From the NCBI RefSeq assembly GCF_013373365.1, contig NZ_CP035925.1, forward strand, positions 1,550,001 to 1,614,000: a stretch of DNA of 64,000 bases, in the 5' to 3' direction. A program made the position numbers and the translations under genes. The notes below the pieces were generated by a model that saw nothing but the letters and a program-made list of their open reading frames with translations, ran no database searches and was not told the DNA's origin. Of the stretch, positions 49,574 through 59,451 are shown piece by piece. The DNA comes from Lentibacillus sp. CBA3610. GTDB taxonomy: Bacteria; Bacillota; Bacilli; Bacillales; Amphibacillaceae. Position 1 is the stretch's first letter, and every line of letters starts with the position of its first letter.

Positions 49574-49693
49574 ATGGAAAAAACGCTGACGCGTCTTTTC
49601 ATATGCCAGAGGTCAGAGGCCGGAATGGAAGAAATCGGTGCGTTAGCCGATTTCAGTATTGAAAACGTCATCCGTAATTTTATACTTTCTGGT
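49574..49693 (+). repeat. Intergenic repeat E3, copy 3
   Basis: AAAAACGCTGACGCGTC, CATATGCCAGAGGTCAGAGG, hairpin GAAATCGGT (49631-49639) with GCCGATTTC (49646-49654), TATTGAAAACGTCA and TATACTTTCTG. It fits exactly between the rplU promoter and the end of spoIVFB. Confidence 0.88.
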
Positions 49694-49709
49694 CGATATT
49701 AAAAAATCA

Positions 49710-50573
49710 TTACGATACATAACTGACCAGCTCACCAATCGGTTTTCGATAGTTCCGTTCATGAAAATAACTGTACAGACATTCTGCCTCGCTCATTGAT
49801 TGTCGGGTATTCCCCGGAAATGTAACATAGACTGTATGGTTTTTATCCCGGCGAAAGCGATTGAAAACATCCATCAAACTGGTATTATACGTTACTTCAA
49901 TTGTATGAATACGATTGAAATGGTTTTTGCCTTGATAACGCTGCAGCAGAAATCGCATAAATACATAATAACGGTGTTTCCAGTCCTTTCCATTTTCCAT
50001 CAGCAGAAATGTGAACAGGAGAAATGCACTAAGCGTGAACGGTACCAATAAAAGCAATGCAACAATCACGATCATATTGATACATATTGATAGAATGATA
50101 GCACAATCATACGCTTTACGATATGGAAATAACTCTGAAAAAAGCAGCAATACAAGTTTGCCGCCATCCAGCGGCCAAATAGGCAGCAAATTGAATAATA
50201 GGATCACAGTGTTATAAAAAAAACCCATCTCGACAATTGACGGCAAAACTGCATGGCTTCCGGATAAAAAAAATAATACCAAATAAATGAATAGATGTTG
50301 GATCGGGCCTGCAATTGTGACCACTACTTCCTCATGAAACGGTCTTGTCCCATTTTCATCGGTTTGCATGACACCGCCAAACACCCATAACATAATACCG
50401 CGAATCCGCCACCCAAACCATTTTGCAGCTGTAAAATGACCAAGTTCATGAATCAATACAATCACTAATATTGTCATCAGTTCAATAAATGTACCAGTCA
50501 AAAACGAAATGATGATAAAAATTAATAAAATCGGGTGTATGTGGACTGGAGGCAACAAGTTATTGAGAGTCAT
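49710..50573 (-). CDS. spoIVFB: Stage IV sporulation intramembrane metalloprotease SpoIVFB
   Basis: 287 aa site-2-protease family enzyme that cleaves pro-SigK in the mother cell. Zinc motif HELGH at residues 42-46, and the third ligand region NLLPIWPLDGGK (Asp136). Five or six membrane segments followed by a C-terminal CBS-like domain (about 200-285). The ATG at 50573 (AGGTGA upstream) lies within the end of spoIVFA, so the two are coupled. Confidence 0.95.
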   Translation of the reverse strand: MTLNNLLPPVHIHPILLIFIIISFLTGTFIELMTILVIVLIHELGHFTAAKWFGWRIRGIMLWVFGGVMQTDENGTRPFHEEVVVTIAGPIQHLFIYLVLFFLSGSHAVLPSIVEMGFFYNTVILLFNLLPIWPLDGGKLVLLLFSELFPYRKAYDCAIILSICINMIVIVALLLLVPFTLSAFLLFTFLLMENGKDWKHRYYVFMRFLLQRYQGKNHFNRIHTIEVTYNTSLMDVFNRFRRDKNHTVYVTFPGNTRQSMSEAECLYSYFHERNYRKPIGELVSYVS

Positions 50574-51321
50574 CAACTTGAATCACCTGTACAGGATCCA
50601 CATAATCATTATCTTGTTCAATAGCGAAATAGACATTCTTATTTTCATCATCCGGAGTGAACACACCGAGTTTTTGGCCACTGTCAATGAACTGATATAA
50701 ATGGACATCAACAGAACTTAAATTGCCGTAAACGGTTTCGCTATTATCAGGATGCTGCACAATAACAGTCTTACCCGTTTCGGTATCATTTCCTGCAAAC
50801 GTAACAACACCACCCTGTAAAGCTGAAACGTCCGATTCCTCCTCGGGTGCAAGCATAATCCCTGTACCATTGGCTTGAAAGGTTTCTGAAACAGTACCAT
50901 TAACCGGAAATGCCAAAGCTTGTCCATCCTCACCAGAATCAGACGACAATGCCATTGGTGCACCAAACGTGTCCTGATACCATTGATTTACCCTGGCAAA
51001 CGGAAATTCCTCTGTCAGTGCGTTTGCGGTCCATGTTTTAGGTTCGGAAAACAAATCTGAATCAGTCTGAAATAACAACCCTGCTCCAAAAAAAAGCATA
51101 ATTGATAAGATTCCTTTAACCGCAGCACCGGAAATTCGCCGATTGGTACGCTTTGCCGAATCCGTGTGATCAGTAAAAACAGGGAAGTAACCATGTTTTT
51201 CTTCTTCCTGTGGAAAAGAAGATGGCATGATTCGTTTTGGTGATGTTTGTTCGGAAGTGATACCGCGCATTTTTTTTCGCTGATTAATTGATTTTCTGAC
51301 TTTTTTGACGCCTTTATTCAT
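50560..51321 (-). CDS. spoIVFA: Stage IV sporulation protein FA (SpoIVFB regulator, M23-like)
   Basis: 253 aa from the ATG at 51321 (AAAGGG 11 nt upstream); a GTG three codons earlier sits on the ribosome site. A basic N-terminal part, one membrane segment (about residues 78-96, GILSIMLFFGAGLLF), and a C-terminal LytM/M23-like domain (about 165-250) that seems to lack the catalytic histidines and zinc ligands. SpoIVFA tethers and inhibits SpoIVFB together with BofA. Confidence 0.92.
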   Translation of the reverse strand: MNKGVKKVRKSINQRKKMRGITSEQTSPKRIMPSSFPQEEEKHGYFPVFTDHTDSAKRTNRRISGAAVKGILSIMLFFGAGLLFQTDSDLFSEPKTWTANALTEEFPFARVNQWYQDTFGAPMALSSDSGEDGQALAFPVNGTVSETFQANGTGIMLAPEEESDVSALQGGVVTFAGNDTETGKTVIVQHPDNSETVYGNLSSVDVHLYQFIDSGQKLGVFTPDDENKNVYFAIEQDNDYVDPVQVIQVDDSQ

Positions 51322-51416
51322 TCTGCTCACAACCCTTTGATACTTTTGTACAAGTGTATGAGTCAGAAGCAGAACTTATGCCAGCTTATAAATGAAACAA
51401 GCTGAGTATTTCGTAA

Positions 51417-52214
51417 TTAAGAGCGTATTCCAAAAAACTTTTTCACCTTTTGAAACATGCCTTTTTCATCATCGAGTGATTGAAGTGGTACGGTTTCTCC
51501 CAGTATTCGCCGGGCAATATTCCGGTAAGCTACTGAAGCTTTGGAACTTCCCTCAAGTGCAATAGGCTCCCCGGTGTTGGACGCCTTAATAACGCTGTCA
51601 TCATCAGGTACAATACCAACAAGGTCAATCGAAAGTATTTGAATTATGTCATCAATATCCAGCATATCACCATTTTTCATCATATGATTTCGGATACGAT
51701 TAATAACCAATCCTGGCGAGTCAATCTCCTCGTTTTCCAATAGACCGATAATGCGATCAGCATCTCTGACACTGGATTTTTCAGGCGTGGTTATAACAAT
51801 TGCTTTATCCGCTGCTGCAATTGCATTTTGAAATCCCTGTTCTATTCCTGCCGGGCAATCGATAATGATATAATCATAGGTTTGCTTCAATTCCTGAACG
51901 ATTTTTTTCATTCCATCCGTTGTAACGGCCGACTTATCGCTGGTCTGAGCTGCGGGTAAAAGGGCCAAGTCGTCAAATCGTTTATCTTTGATCAAAGCTT
52001 GTCCGAGTTTGCAGCGCTCTTCAATGACGTCCACGATATCATAAATAATCCGATTTTCCAGACCCATTATGACATCAAGATTGCGCAGGCCAATATCCGT
52101 ATCAATCAGGCAGACTTTTTTCTCCATCAGCGCTAAGGCGGTACCAATATTTGCAGTGGTGGTTGTTTTACCTACGCCGCCTTTACCGGAAGTAATTACT
52201 ATTGCTTCACCCAT
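51417..52214 (-). CDS. minD: Septum site-determining ATPase MinD
   Basis: 265 aa ParA/MinD family. Deviant Walker A GKGGVGKTTTTANIG (residues 10-), Walker A' DTDIGLRNLDV, Walker B IIIDCPAGIEQG. The C-terminal amphipathic helix GMFQKVKKFFGIRS targets the membrane. AAAGGAG precedes the ATG. Overlaps minC by 8 nt. Confidence 0.98.
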   Translation of the reverse strand: MGEAIVITSGKGGVGKTTTTANIGTALALMEKKVCLIDTDIGLRNLDVIMGLENRIIYDIVDVIEERCKLGQALIKDKRFDDLALLPAAQTSDKSAVTTDGMKKIVQELKQTYDYIIIDCPAGIEQGFQNAIAAADKAIVITTPEKSSVRDADRIIGLLENEEIDSPGLVINRIRNHMMKNGDMLDIDDIIQILSIDLVGIVPDDDSVIKASNTGEPIALEGSSKASVAYRNIARRILGETVPLQSLDDEKGMFQKVKKFFGIRS

Positions 52215-52893
52215 TCAGCATTCTCCTTTCAAACCCGCTTATATCTTTTCGCTTCTGGGAAAGAACCTGCAGCCGGTCAATGACAATTTTATCCTGTTTT
52301 TCATCAATGAGTCCGCATTCCATATAGACACCTTCTGTTTCATAATCAGGTGCACGGCTTATATAATCTGCTATTCTCAGCTGACTTGGTTTCATATAAG
52401 ATGCGGCTATGACCGCCTCCCGATCATCATTTGCCCCGGCATGTGCAATGCCAAGCAGACTGCCCATAATAAATACATTACCGGTTGCGATAACCTTTCC
52501 CCCAGGATTGACATCACCAATCAATAACAAATCGCCGACATTTTCAAGGACCTGACCAGATCGTACAATTCTATTAATCACTTTAACGTCGCTATTTTCT
52601 TTCCAGCTTAGAGCGTCGTCCTGGTGTATAACATTTGAGTCAAAGGAATCAATCGTAAAGCGATTTTTATTCCCAATCAGCTCGCGTAACTGCTCTTTCT
52701 GGCGCTCATTTATATACCGATCCCCTAATTTTACAGTCACCGGGACAACCGGTTCATCTTTTTTGGGCTTATACTCTGAAAGCTTGTCGGCGAGCTCATG
52801 TATGACATTATCAAACGTTCCGCGGTCATCAATGAATAGTGTCAACCCATCTTTTGTACCTTTAATCGTAATCGTTTGGTTTCCTTCTAGCAC
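52207..52893 (-). CDS. minC: Septum site-determining protein MinC
   Basis: 228 aa from a GTG at 52893 (GAGGTG upstream). N-terminal FtsZ-inhibiting domain (about 1-100) and C-terminal beta-helix dimer domain (about 120-225) with SGQVLENVGDLLLIGDVNPGG and SYMKPSQLRIADYISRAPD. It blocks FtsZ assembly near poles with MinD. Confidence 0.96.
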   Translation of the reverse strand: MLEGNQTITIKGTKDGLTLFIDDRGTFDNVIHELADKLSEYKPKKDEPVVPVTVKLGDRYINERQKEQLRELIGNKNRFTIDSFDSNVIHQDDALSWKENSDVKVINRIVRSGQVLENVGDLLLIGDVNPGGKVIATGNVFIMGSLLGIAHAGANDDREAVIAASYMKPSQLRIADYISRAPDYETEGVYMECGLIDEKQDKIVIDRLQVLSQKRKDISGFERRMLNG

Positions 52894-52934
52894 GATACGT
52901 TCACCTCAATATTTCACCTTGACATTGCGCACGA

Positions 52935-53474
52935 CTAAAATTGACTGCTGGCTGATATTTGTTCCTCTTTCCACTTGACTAGCCGTTTTATCGTGAATGG
53001 ATACAAAATCAGCAGAAAAACAATATTAGCCATCACTGTCGGCACCAGTCTATAAACTAAATAATCCTGCCAGGCCAATTCAGCTATTCCTGTAACTGAA
53101 AAAATGAAATTGATAAATATTTCAGCCAATATCAGGCCTGCAGTCCCCAGTAATAGCGTTACAAAAAAATTAGCATGCAGTAATTTTGTCATCCCATGAA
53201 CCAAATAAACGCCTAAAGCGTAGCTGAACATGTAAACACCTAAAACCCCGGTATAGACAATATCGATTAAGAGTCCAAACAACAGGGCGTAAAAAACTGA
53301 AAAATAGGTGTCCTCCCTATCATAAAAAATAGCAATAAGAATGAGAAACATAAAAACCCAATGGGAGACAAAAACAAAATCACCTTTCAAAAGTGAAACC
53401 GGCAATATATCCAGGGCGACACCTTCCATAACCAGCAGCACAAATAAGAAAAGCAGAATCAATAACCGTTTCAT
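52935..53474 (-). CDS. mreD: Rod shape-determining protein MreD
   Basis: 179 aa, about five or six membrane segments, with GLLIDIVYTGVLGVYMFSYALG as the conserved core. The start overlaps the mreC stop (TAATG). Part of the elongasome with MreB, MreC and RodA. Confidence 0.94.
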   Translation of the reverse strand: MKRLLILLFLFVLLVMEGVALDILPVSLLKGDFVFVSHWVFMFLILIAIFYDREDTYFSVFYALLFGLLIDIVYTGVLGVYMFSYALGVYLVHGMTKLLHANFFVTLLLGTAGLILAEIFINFIFSVTGIAELAWQDYLVYRLVPTVMANIVFLLILYPFTIKRLVKWKEEQISASSQF

Positions 53475-54355
53475 TATGATTCATCCTCCTCAGATTCTCC
53501 TGAGTCACTATCATCAGTCTGCTGGCGCTCAACGACTATGACATTATTGATATCGTACATATCAGCCACCGGTTCAACAAATGCCGTACGGGTTAACCCA
53601 TATTGATCCGGTTTGACCTCTTGCACTTCACCAATTGGTAAACCAGCCGGGAAAACACCACCCATTCCTGAGGATAAGACTAATTCCCCTTCCTCCAAGT
53701 CATCACCGGACTCTTCTATGATTCGAAACAGCAAATGATCTGATTCCTGATCATATCCTTCAATCATACCGGAAATATCATCGCCTTCTTCCCGGGAAAT
53801 GGTTGCCGATATACGATTAAATTGGTCGAATCCAGTCAAAAGTTTCACTGTTGATGTAAGTTTTGATTCGGCTTCCACCTTACCGATTAACCCATCAGCC
53901 GTAATAACCGCCATATTTTCCCTGACACCATGCTGAGTCCCTTTATTGATCGTCACTTGTTCAATCCACCGTTCGGGTGACCTGGACATGACGGTAGCCT
54001 GAATCGGGTTATAATCACGAATTGATTCGGTTTTGTCCAATGTTTCCCGCAGTTCGTTATTTTCTTCTTCTAATTCCTGCACCTCATACTGAAGACTTTT
54101 ATATTCTGCAACTTTTTCACGCAGTATTTTATTTTCATCATAAGTATTCCTGATATCATCAATGTTTTGAAAAATACCTGTTACATAATCAACAGGCGTG
54201 TGTATGATGTTCTGTGCCCATCCAACTGTATCTTTAATGAACTGTTCAACCATTGTTTCATTTTCTCTATCCTGTAATGAATAACCGATCAATACGACAA
54301 GAATGATGATACCGATTAACAGGATAAATAATCTTTGTTTTTGAAAAAACTTCAT
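53474..54355 (-). CDS. mreC: Rod shape-determining protein MreC
   Basis: 293 aa: one membrane segment (about 9-26), a coiled coil (about 62-110, KILREKVAEYKSLQYEVQELEEENNELR), then the twin beta-domain (about 115-270; TINKGTQHGVRENMAVITADGLIGKV and VLSSGMGGVFPAGLPIGEV). An acidic tail of Asp/Glu/Ser ends the chain. 12 nt after mreB. Confidence 0.96.
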   Translation of the reverse strand: MKFFQKQRLFILLIGIIILVVLIGYSLQDRENETMVEQFIKDTVGWAQNIIHTPVDYVTGIFQNIDDIRNTYDENKILREKVAEYKSLQYEVQELEEENNELRETLDKTESIRDYNPIQATVMSRSPERWIEQVTINKGTQHGVRENMAVITADGLIGKVEAESKLTSTVKLLTGFDQFNRISATISREEGDDISGMIEGYDQESDHLLFRIIEESGDDLEEGELVLSSGMGGVFPAGLPIGEVQEVKPDQYGLTRTAFVEPVADMYDINNVIVVERQQTDDSDSGESEEDES

Positions 54356-54367
54356 GTCAACACCTGC

Positions 54368-55408
54368 TTACTCAACAGTAGGACGGGAAGATACATTCGG
54401 ATGGGAACGGAAATGATGAATGTATTCCAATGATTTACCTGTTCCGATTGCTACACTTTCCAGCGGATCTTCCGTAACAAATACAGGCATTTTCGTCTCA
54501 TCACTAATAATTTTATCCAGGTTTTTTAAAAGCGAACCACCGCCCGATAGGACGATTCCGCGATCCATAATATCAGCAGACAGTTCGGGTGGCGTTTTCT
54601 CCAATGTATCCTTGACAGCTTCCACAATGTTTTCGACTGTCTCATTTAATGAAATGGCTATCTCCCTTGATGTAATCGTTACTGTCTTGGGCAGACCGGT
54701 AAGCAAATCACGACCGCGTATATCCATTTCAACATTTTCTGTCACTTCACCTGCAACACCGATATCCATTTTAATCGATTCAGCTGACCGTTCACCAATC
54801 ATCAGGTTATAATGTTTCCGAATATAATTTGTAATCGATTCATCCATATTATCGCCTGCTGTACGAATGGAACGGCTTGTCACAATACCACCAAGCGAGA
54901 TAACCGCAACTTCTGTTGTCCCGCCGCCAATATCGACAATCATACTGCCGGTTGGTTCCCATACAGGCAAACCGGCGCCAATAGCTGCCGAAAAAGGCTC
55001 AGCAATCGGAAAAGCATCCTTAGCACCGGCTTGTTTCGTTGCATCAAGCACAGCACGTTCTTCCACCATTGTAATACCTGATGGCACACATATCATGACA
55101 TTTGGCTTTTTAGCAAAAAGCGATCTGCTGGTCATTGCTTTTTTGAAAAAATATTTCATCATAACAGCTGTTGTATCATAGTCAGCAATAACACCATCTT
55201 TCATCGGCCTGACAACCGAAATATTCCCGGGAGTCCGGCCAATCATATTCCTGGCTGACTCTCCGACTGCTTCAATCTCACCTGTTTCAATATTTTTGGC
55301 AACAACAGTCGGTTCACGTACAACAACACCCTTTCCTTTAACAAAAACGAGTGTGTTGGCAGTACCCAAATCTATTCCTAAATCCTGAGATAAACTGAAC
55401 CTCACCAA
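54368..55408 (-). CDS. mreB: Rod shape-determining actin homologue MreB
   Basis: 346 aa from a TTG at 55408 (AAAGGAAG 6 nt upstream; the following GTG is an alternative). Actin phosphate motifs [15 protein letters not shown] and [15 protein letters not shown], and adenosine motif [15 protein letters not shown]. Assembles filaments that guide side-wall synthesis. radC lies upstream, minCD downstream. Confidence 0.98.
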   Translation of the reverse strand: MVRFSLSQDLGIDLGTANTLVFVKGKGVVVREPTVVAKNIETGEIEAVGESARNMIGRTPGNISVVRPMKDGVIADYDTTAVMMKYFFKKAMTSRSLFAKKPNVMICVPSGITMVEERAVLDATKQAGAKDAFPIAEPFSAAIGAGLPVWEPTGSMIVDIGGGTTEVAVISLGGIVTSRSIRTAGDNMDESITNYIRKHYNLMIGERSAESIKMDIGVAGEVTENVEMDIRGRDLLTGLPKTVTITSREIAISLNETVENIVEAVKDTLEKTPPELSADIMDRGIVLSGGGSLLKNLDKIISDETKMPVFVTEDPLESVAIGTGKSLEYIHHFRSHPNVSSRPTVE

Positions 55409-55548
55409 AACAATCTTCCTTTCCCGAATAACAAACTCTTACATTTGCAGCTTCTATTTATAAGTTTTACAGTCACTTTAACTTCAATGCTTCATTTTAA
55501 ACATGTTTTATCGGAAAGTAAATAAGCACATTTTCCGCAAAGCACGAT

Positions 55549-55586
55549 AAGCGCCAATCTCAGGTCAAAAAAAAGAAACTGGCGCT
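55549..55586. repeat. Inverted repeat between radC and mreB
   Basis: AGCGCCA (55550-55556) and TGGCGCT (55580-55586) surround an A-rich loop. No T tract follows on either strand, so a terminator is doubtful; it might be a regulator site upstream of mreB. Nothing else is seen in the 229-bp gap except A/T-rich sequence. Confidence 0.45.
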
Positions 55587-55637
55587 AATAATGACGTCTA
55601 TTCAATTATACGAAAAAAATAAAAAAATAGATAGTGT

Positions 55638-56327
55638 TTATAAGTATCCTTTTTCTTTAAGCGAAATAAATTTCCGATCACCGATTACCAGATGGTCCAA
55701 AAGTTCGATACCAATCATTTTACCTGATTCAACCAGACGTCTGGTTACATGAATATCCTCCTGGGAAGGTGAGGGATCTCCGGAAGGGTGGTTATGTGCG
55801 CAGATGATCGAAGCTGCTGAACGTTTAACAGCTTCCCGATAAATTTCACGCGGGTGTACAATGGATGCATTTAAACTGCCAATAAAAATCGTTTGTCTGT
55901 GGATAATCTGGTTCTTCGTGTTTAAAAATAAAACAACAAAATGTTCCTGGCTCAAATTTCGCATTTCTTCCATAACATAGTCTGCCCCGTCTTCCGGTGA
56001 GCGAATGACATATCGGTCATCAGGCTTATACTGATTCAGTCGTTTCCCCAATTCCAAAGCGGATAACAGCAGCACACCTTTAGCGGAACCAATACCTTTA
56101 ATAGCTGTCAGTTCTTCAATAGTAGCATCTTTTAATAAATTCAAGCCTTCAAAATGCATGAGAACCCGATTAGATAAGGACATCACGGATTCGTCCTTCG
56201 TTCCGCTGCCAATCAGGATGGCCAGCAGCTCCTGGTTGGATAAGTGGCTTGGCCCAAAATTCAGCAAACGCTCGCGTGGGCGATCTTCTTTGGGAACATC
56301 TTTTATCATAATGGTCGGTGAGCTCAT
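55638..56327 (-). CDS. radC: RadC/JAB1 domain protein
   Basis: 229 aa. An N-terminal helix-hairpin-helix part (about 15-100, FGPSHLSNQELLAILIGSGTK and IKGIGSAKGVLLLSALELG) and a JAB/MPN metalloprotease-like domain with the motif HNHPSGDPSPSQED and upstream ESEQ-like region. The old repair role was withdrawn in E. coli and the true activity is unsettled. In B. subtilis maf lies upstream; it is absent here. Confidence 0.95.
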   Translation of the reverse strand: MSSPTIMIKDVPKEDRPRERLLNFGPSHLSNQELLAILIGSGTKDESVMSLSNRVLMHFEGLNLLKDATIEELTAIKGIGSAKGVLLLSALELGKRLNQYKPDDRYVIRSPEDGADYVMEEMRNLSQEHFVVLFLNTKNQIIHRQTIFIGSLNASIVHPREIYREAVKRSAASIICAHNHPSGDPSPSQEDIHVTRRLVESGKMIGIELLDHLVIGDRKFISLKEKGYL

Positions 56328-56523
56328 TTACAGTCCTCCCTAAGCTAAGATACGTCTATCGTATCTGCTCATCTCTCATTGGACAACTTTGTAAAAAAGC
56401 ATTTTCACCTGATTTAAATGTTTCATTTTTTAAAAACTCTCCGGCTAAAATTAAATTTTCCACCAAGGGATAGCCTGCATAACACAAAAATCCTCATTTT
56501 TCTTTTAATCCGGCTCCATGTAA

Positions 56524-57474
56524 TCATTGTAAGACCAACTGACTAAACTGTTCCAATAGATTTAGCAAAATGACCCGATCCTGCCATATATCCGCTTCGC
56601 CCATCTGCTGGTGCTGTTCCCTTAAAAATTGAGTGAAATCAGTGATTTGCTCAGTGTTTTCCGGGATTTCACTAACAACATCTGCCCATGCATCCTGTGA
56701 AAGCTGATTGCCATCACTAACAGCAGCTAACGCACCATTCCATTGCTCTTCAAACATTTGAAGCCATTCCTTTTCCTGAGGCGGGAGTTCAAGATCGCCT
56801 GATGGCACTCCCCATTCTGTCACGTAAACTTCAAAATCATCTTCAGCAAACGTGCTTGCCAGCTGTGTCCCCTGCTCCCTTGAGTTGGTAATGCCTGCTA
56901 TGACAAAGAAGAAATTATCTTTTTCCCAGATCATAGCTGGAAAACCTGTCTGTTGAAGTGCGGCCGCCATTTCATCAGCATTCGCTTTTTCACCGAACTT
57001 GCCGGCCTGCAGGATAAATGGATTAATAGCCTCAGTCGTAACCGGAGACGTTTCCTCATTTCCGCCTGAGTTATCATTCCCTCCTTCATCATCCGTACTA
57101 TCTCCCTCGTCATCCTCACCACCGGCTGCAGCAAGAGGAGGAGAATCCCCTTGCCGGCTTATATCATCATTAATATCAACAAACATATTCAACATGAAGA
57201 AACCTAATATGGAACCGACGATAATAGCAGATAGGGCAGCAAGTAAAAACGGTTTAAACATTTTGAACCTGGGCTTTCGGGTAAAATAGATCTCGTTGTC
57301 AGGATCGTCACTATCCTGTCTAATGAGTTCAGGTATATCGGAATCTTCTATTGTAGCAGCATGTTCTTTATTAAATTCTTTAATCGAATATTTTTCATCC
57401 GGCTTGGTATCATGATGCGTCAGATTTGTCTTTTTGCCATTCATCCGTATTTCGATTTTTTTACCTTTACTCAA
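56524..57474 (-). CDS. spoIIB: SpoIIB-like SPOR-domain protein
   Basis: 316 aa from a TTG at 57474 with GGAGGGG upstream. A cytoplasmic basic N-terminus (EIRMNGKKTNLT), one membrane segment (about 75-98), an acidic Gly/Asp/Glu/Ser linker (about 105-145), and a SPOR-type domain (about 150-225, FILQAGKFGEKANADEMAAALQQTGFPAMIW) that binds denuded glycan. SpoIIB assists septal thinning at engulfment. Identification by domain order and locus; sequence identity to SpoIIB is low. Confidence 0.8.
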   Translation of the reverse strand: MSKGKKIEIRMNGKKTNLTHHDTKPDEKYSIKEFNKEHAATIEDSDIPELIRQDSDDPDNEIYFTRKPRFKMFKPFLLAALSAIIVGSILGFFMLNMFVDINDDISRQGDSPPLAAAGGEDDEGDSTDDEGGNDNSGGNEETSPVTTEAINPFILQAGKFGEKANADEMAAALQQTGFPAMIWEKDNFFFVIAGITNSREQGTQLASTFAEDDFEVYVTEWGVPSGDLELPPQEKEWLQMFEEQWNGALAAVSDGNQLSQDAWADVVSEIPENTEQITDFTQFLREQHQQMGEADIWQDRVILLNLLEQFSQLVLQ

Positions 57475-57610
57475 CTATTTCCCCTCCATATGCCAGTTTG
57501 TTCAACTCTAGCACATGGATAGTAAAAAGTAAGGCGATTATTGTCTATCTTCCAAAAAAAACTTTCAACATAATACAACAAAAGCGAAAAATGTCCTGGT
57601 GAAGAATTTT

Positions 57611-59344
57611 TCAGGATGTTTCTAAAGCTTCCTGGTTATACACAGCGACTCTATTTCTCCCCTTTTGCTTTGCTCCGATATACATGGCACGATCAGCATG
57701 ACGAATGAGTTCACTCGGTGTTTCACAATCTGATGGATACGTGGCAACACCTATACTGGCTGTTATACGAATATCAATTGGATGGTTTAAGTCGAGCATA
57801 TGGTTTTCAATATTAAATGATTCGCTAAATATATCGGAACGCAATGTTTCTGCCATTTGCACCGTTTCAACCAGGTCAAAATCCGGCAGAAAAACAACAA
57901 ATTCTTCTCCCCCATACCGTGCAGTGACCCCGTTATTACCAGTGGCTGCTTTAAGCCTTTGGGCAACCTGGGCTAATATTTCATTTCCCGCTTCGTGACC
58001 ATATGTATCATTGACATGTTTAAAATGATCCAAGTCCAGAATAATTAAAGAAGCCGGCTTTACGATACCTTCACGTTTCATTGTGTCAAAGTGATCCTCC
58101 AGCAATCTCTCGATATATGTGAAATTATATATATTAGTCAGACCATCTTTTTCGCTGTTTAATTTTGCCGTTTCATAGTTTTTGGCGTTTTCAACTGCGA
58201 CACCAAGATAACCCGTTAAAATGGTCATCACCCGCAAGTGCATCTTCTCAAAAGCATTTCGGGCTTTCGATTCAAGCGTTACAACGCCGATAACCGTATC
58301 ACCATATTCAACCGGGAGTGATAATACACTTTCTGTATCTGGAAATATTTTTTCACTTTTAATATCTGACCAGTTAGAAGCATTTTTATACAAGAGAGGT
58401 TTTCCACTTCTCAATACAGTTCCGCTGAATCCCTCCCGACATTCAATTACCCTGAACGGCGCATCTGTCTGATGGTGAACATCTTCAAATCGTTCCAAAA
58501 CCAGCCGGTCCTGATTTGCCATAAAAATATAGGCATAATCAATCGGTAAGAGATCACTGATTTCCTGGATGAACACATCATAAACATTAGTCAGTTCCAT
58601 ACGGTTTGTCAGTCGATGGCCAATATCCCCTGTTTTCTCGAGAAAGCGGTTAATTTCCTGATACGAGTAAAGAAGCATCAGAATAATTGAGATAAAAACA
58701 AATGGAATACCTAAGTAAAAAATCCCAAATATGCCAATTTCTGTATATAATACAAATAAAACAAACCCGACAGGTATTGTCATGGAGGCTGAAATAAACT
58801 CCCATCTCAGACCTTCGTCAAATATTTTCACCTTACGATTGTAAAGCACTTTTTCCAACAGTTTATTAAGAAGCGTATTGAAAAGAAAGATGGAAATGGC
58901 ATATCCGAAAACAGCTGCAATTTGGTCCTCACTTTGTGCCGAAATTGTCTCATGACTGCCCCCGAGTAAGTTAAATACAGCTGCTGAAATGACTGATACA
59001 ATGGAAAACATGAGCATATTCAGCGGGTATCGGTACAAGTCTTTCTTACCGGCACCAATTTTAAGCAGAACAATCACGATGGCTAACAATGTCAATATAA
59101 TTTCGACAAAAAGACCAAAAATAAGAAAAACAGCCATGCTTATCCCATTAACAAAAAAAACGGGATTATCTTTGATTGTTATCGGAAACCAGGCAACAAT
59201 TCCGAGAAATAAACCAAACAGGGATATATCAACGATGTGATTTTCGATATTGACATAATAATGATGATAAGACAGCCACAAAATTACTGGCCAAAAGATT
59301 AACCACAACAGCCATATGAAGATAACTTTTCGTTTTGTTACCAT
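57611..59344 (-). CDS. Membrane GAF-GGDEF diguanylate cyclase
   Basis: 577 aa. About six membrane segments in residues 1-235, a GAF domain (about 245-385), then a GGDEF domain (about 400-570) with the active-site loop GGEEF at 478-482 and metal aspartate in ILDLDHFKHVND. The product-inhibition RxxD site expected five residues before the loop is not there (GNNG), so feedback control may be absent. It should make c-di-GMP. The gene is not found between spoIIB and folC in B. subtilis. Confidence 0.92.
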   Translation of the reverse strand: MVTKRKVIFIWLLWLIFWPVILWLSYHHYYVNIENHIVDISLFGLFLGIVAWFPITIKDNPVFFVNGISMAVFLIFGLFVEIILTLLAIVIVLLKIGAGKKDLYRYPLNMLMFSIVSVISAAVFNLLGGSHETISAQSEDQIAAVFGYAISIFLFNTLLNKLLEKVLYNRKVKIFDEGLRWEFISASMTIPVGFVLFVLYTEIGIFGIFYLGIPFVFISIILMLLYSYQEINRFLEKTGDIGHRLTNRMELTNVYDVFIQEISDLLPIDYAYIFMANQDRLVLERFEDVHHQTDAPFRVIECREGFSGTVLRSGKPLLYKNASNWSDIKSEKIFPDTESVLSLPVEYGDTVIGVVTLESKARNAFEKMHLRVMTILTGYLGVAVENAKNYETAKLNSEKDGLTNIYNFTYIERLLEDHFDTMKREGIVKPASLIILDLDHFKHVNDTYGHEAGNEILAQVAQRLKAATGNNGVTARYGGEEFVVFLPDFDLVETVQMAETLRSDIFSESFNIENHMLDLNHPIDIRITASIGVATYPSDCETPSELIRHADRAMYIGAKQKGRNRVAVYNQEALETS

Positions 59345-59451
59345 TTATTGACACATCTCCCAGCCCATCGAACCATTTTTCGCAATTTCTTCTGCATTTT
59401 AATCGTGACTTATGACTTATAGTTTAAAAATTTTCGAATAATTACAGTTTA

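Noticed and set aside
55549..55586. Terminator between radC and mreB
   Set aside because: The stem pairs but no T tract follows on either strand and the loop is 23 nt; listed only as an inverted repeat.
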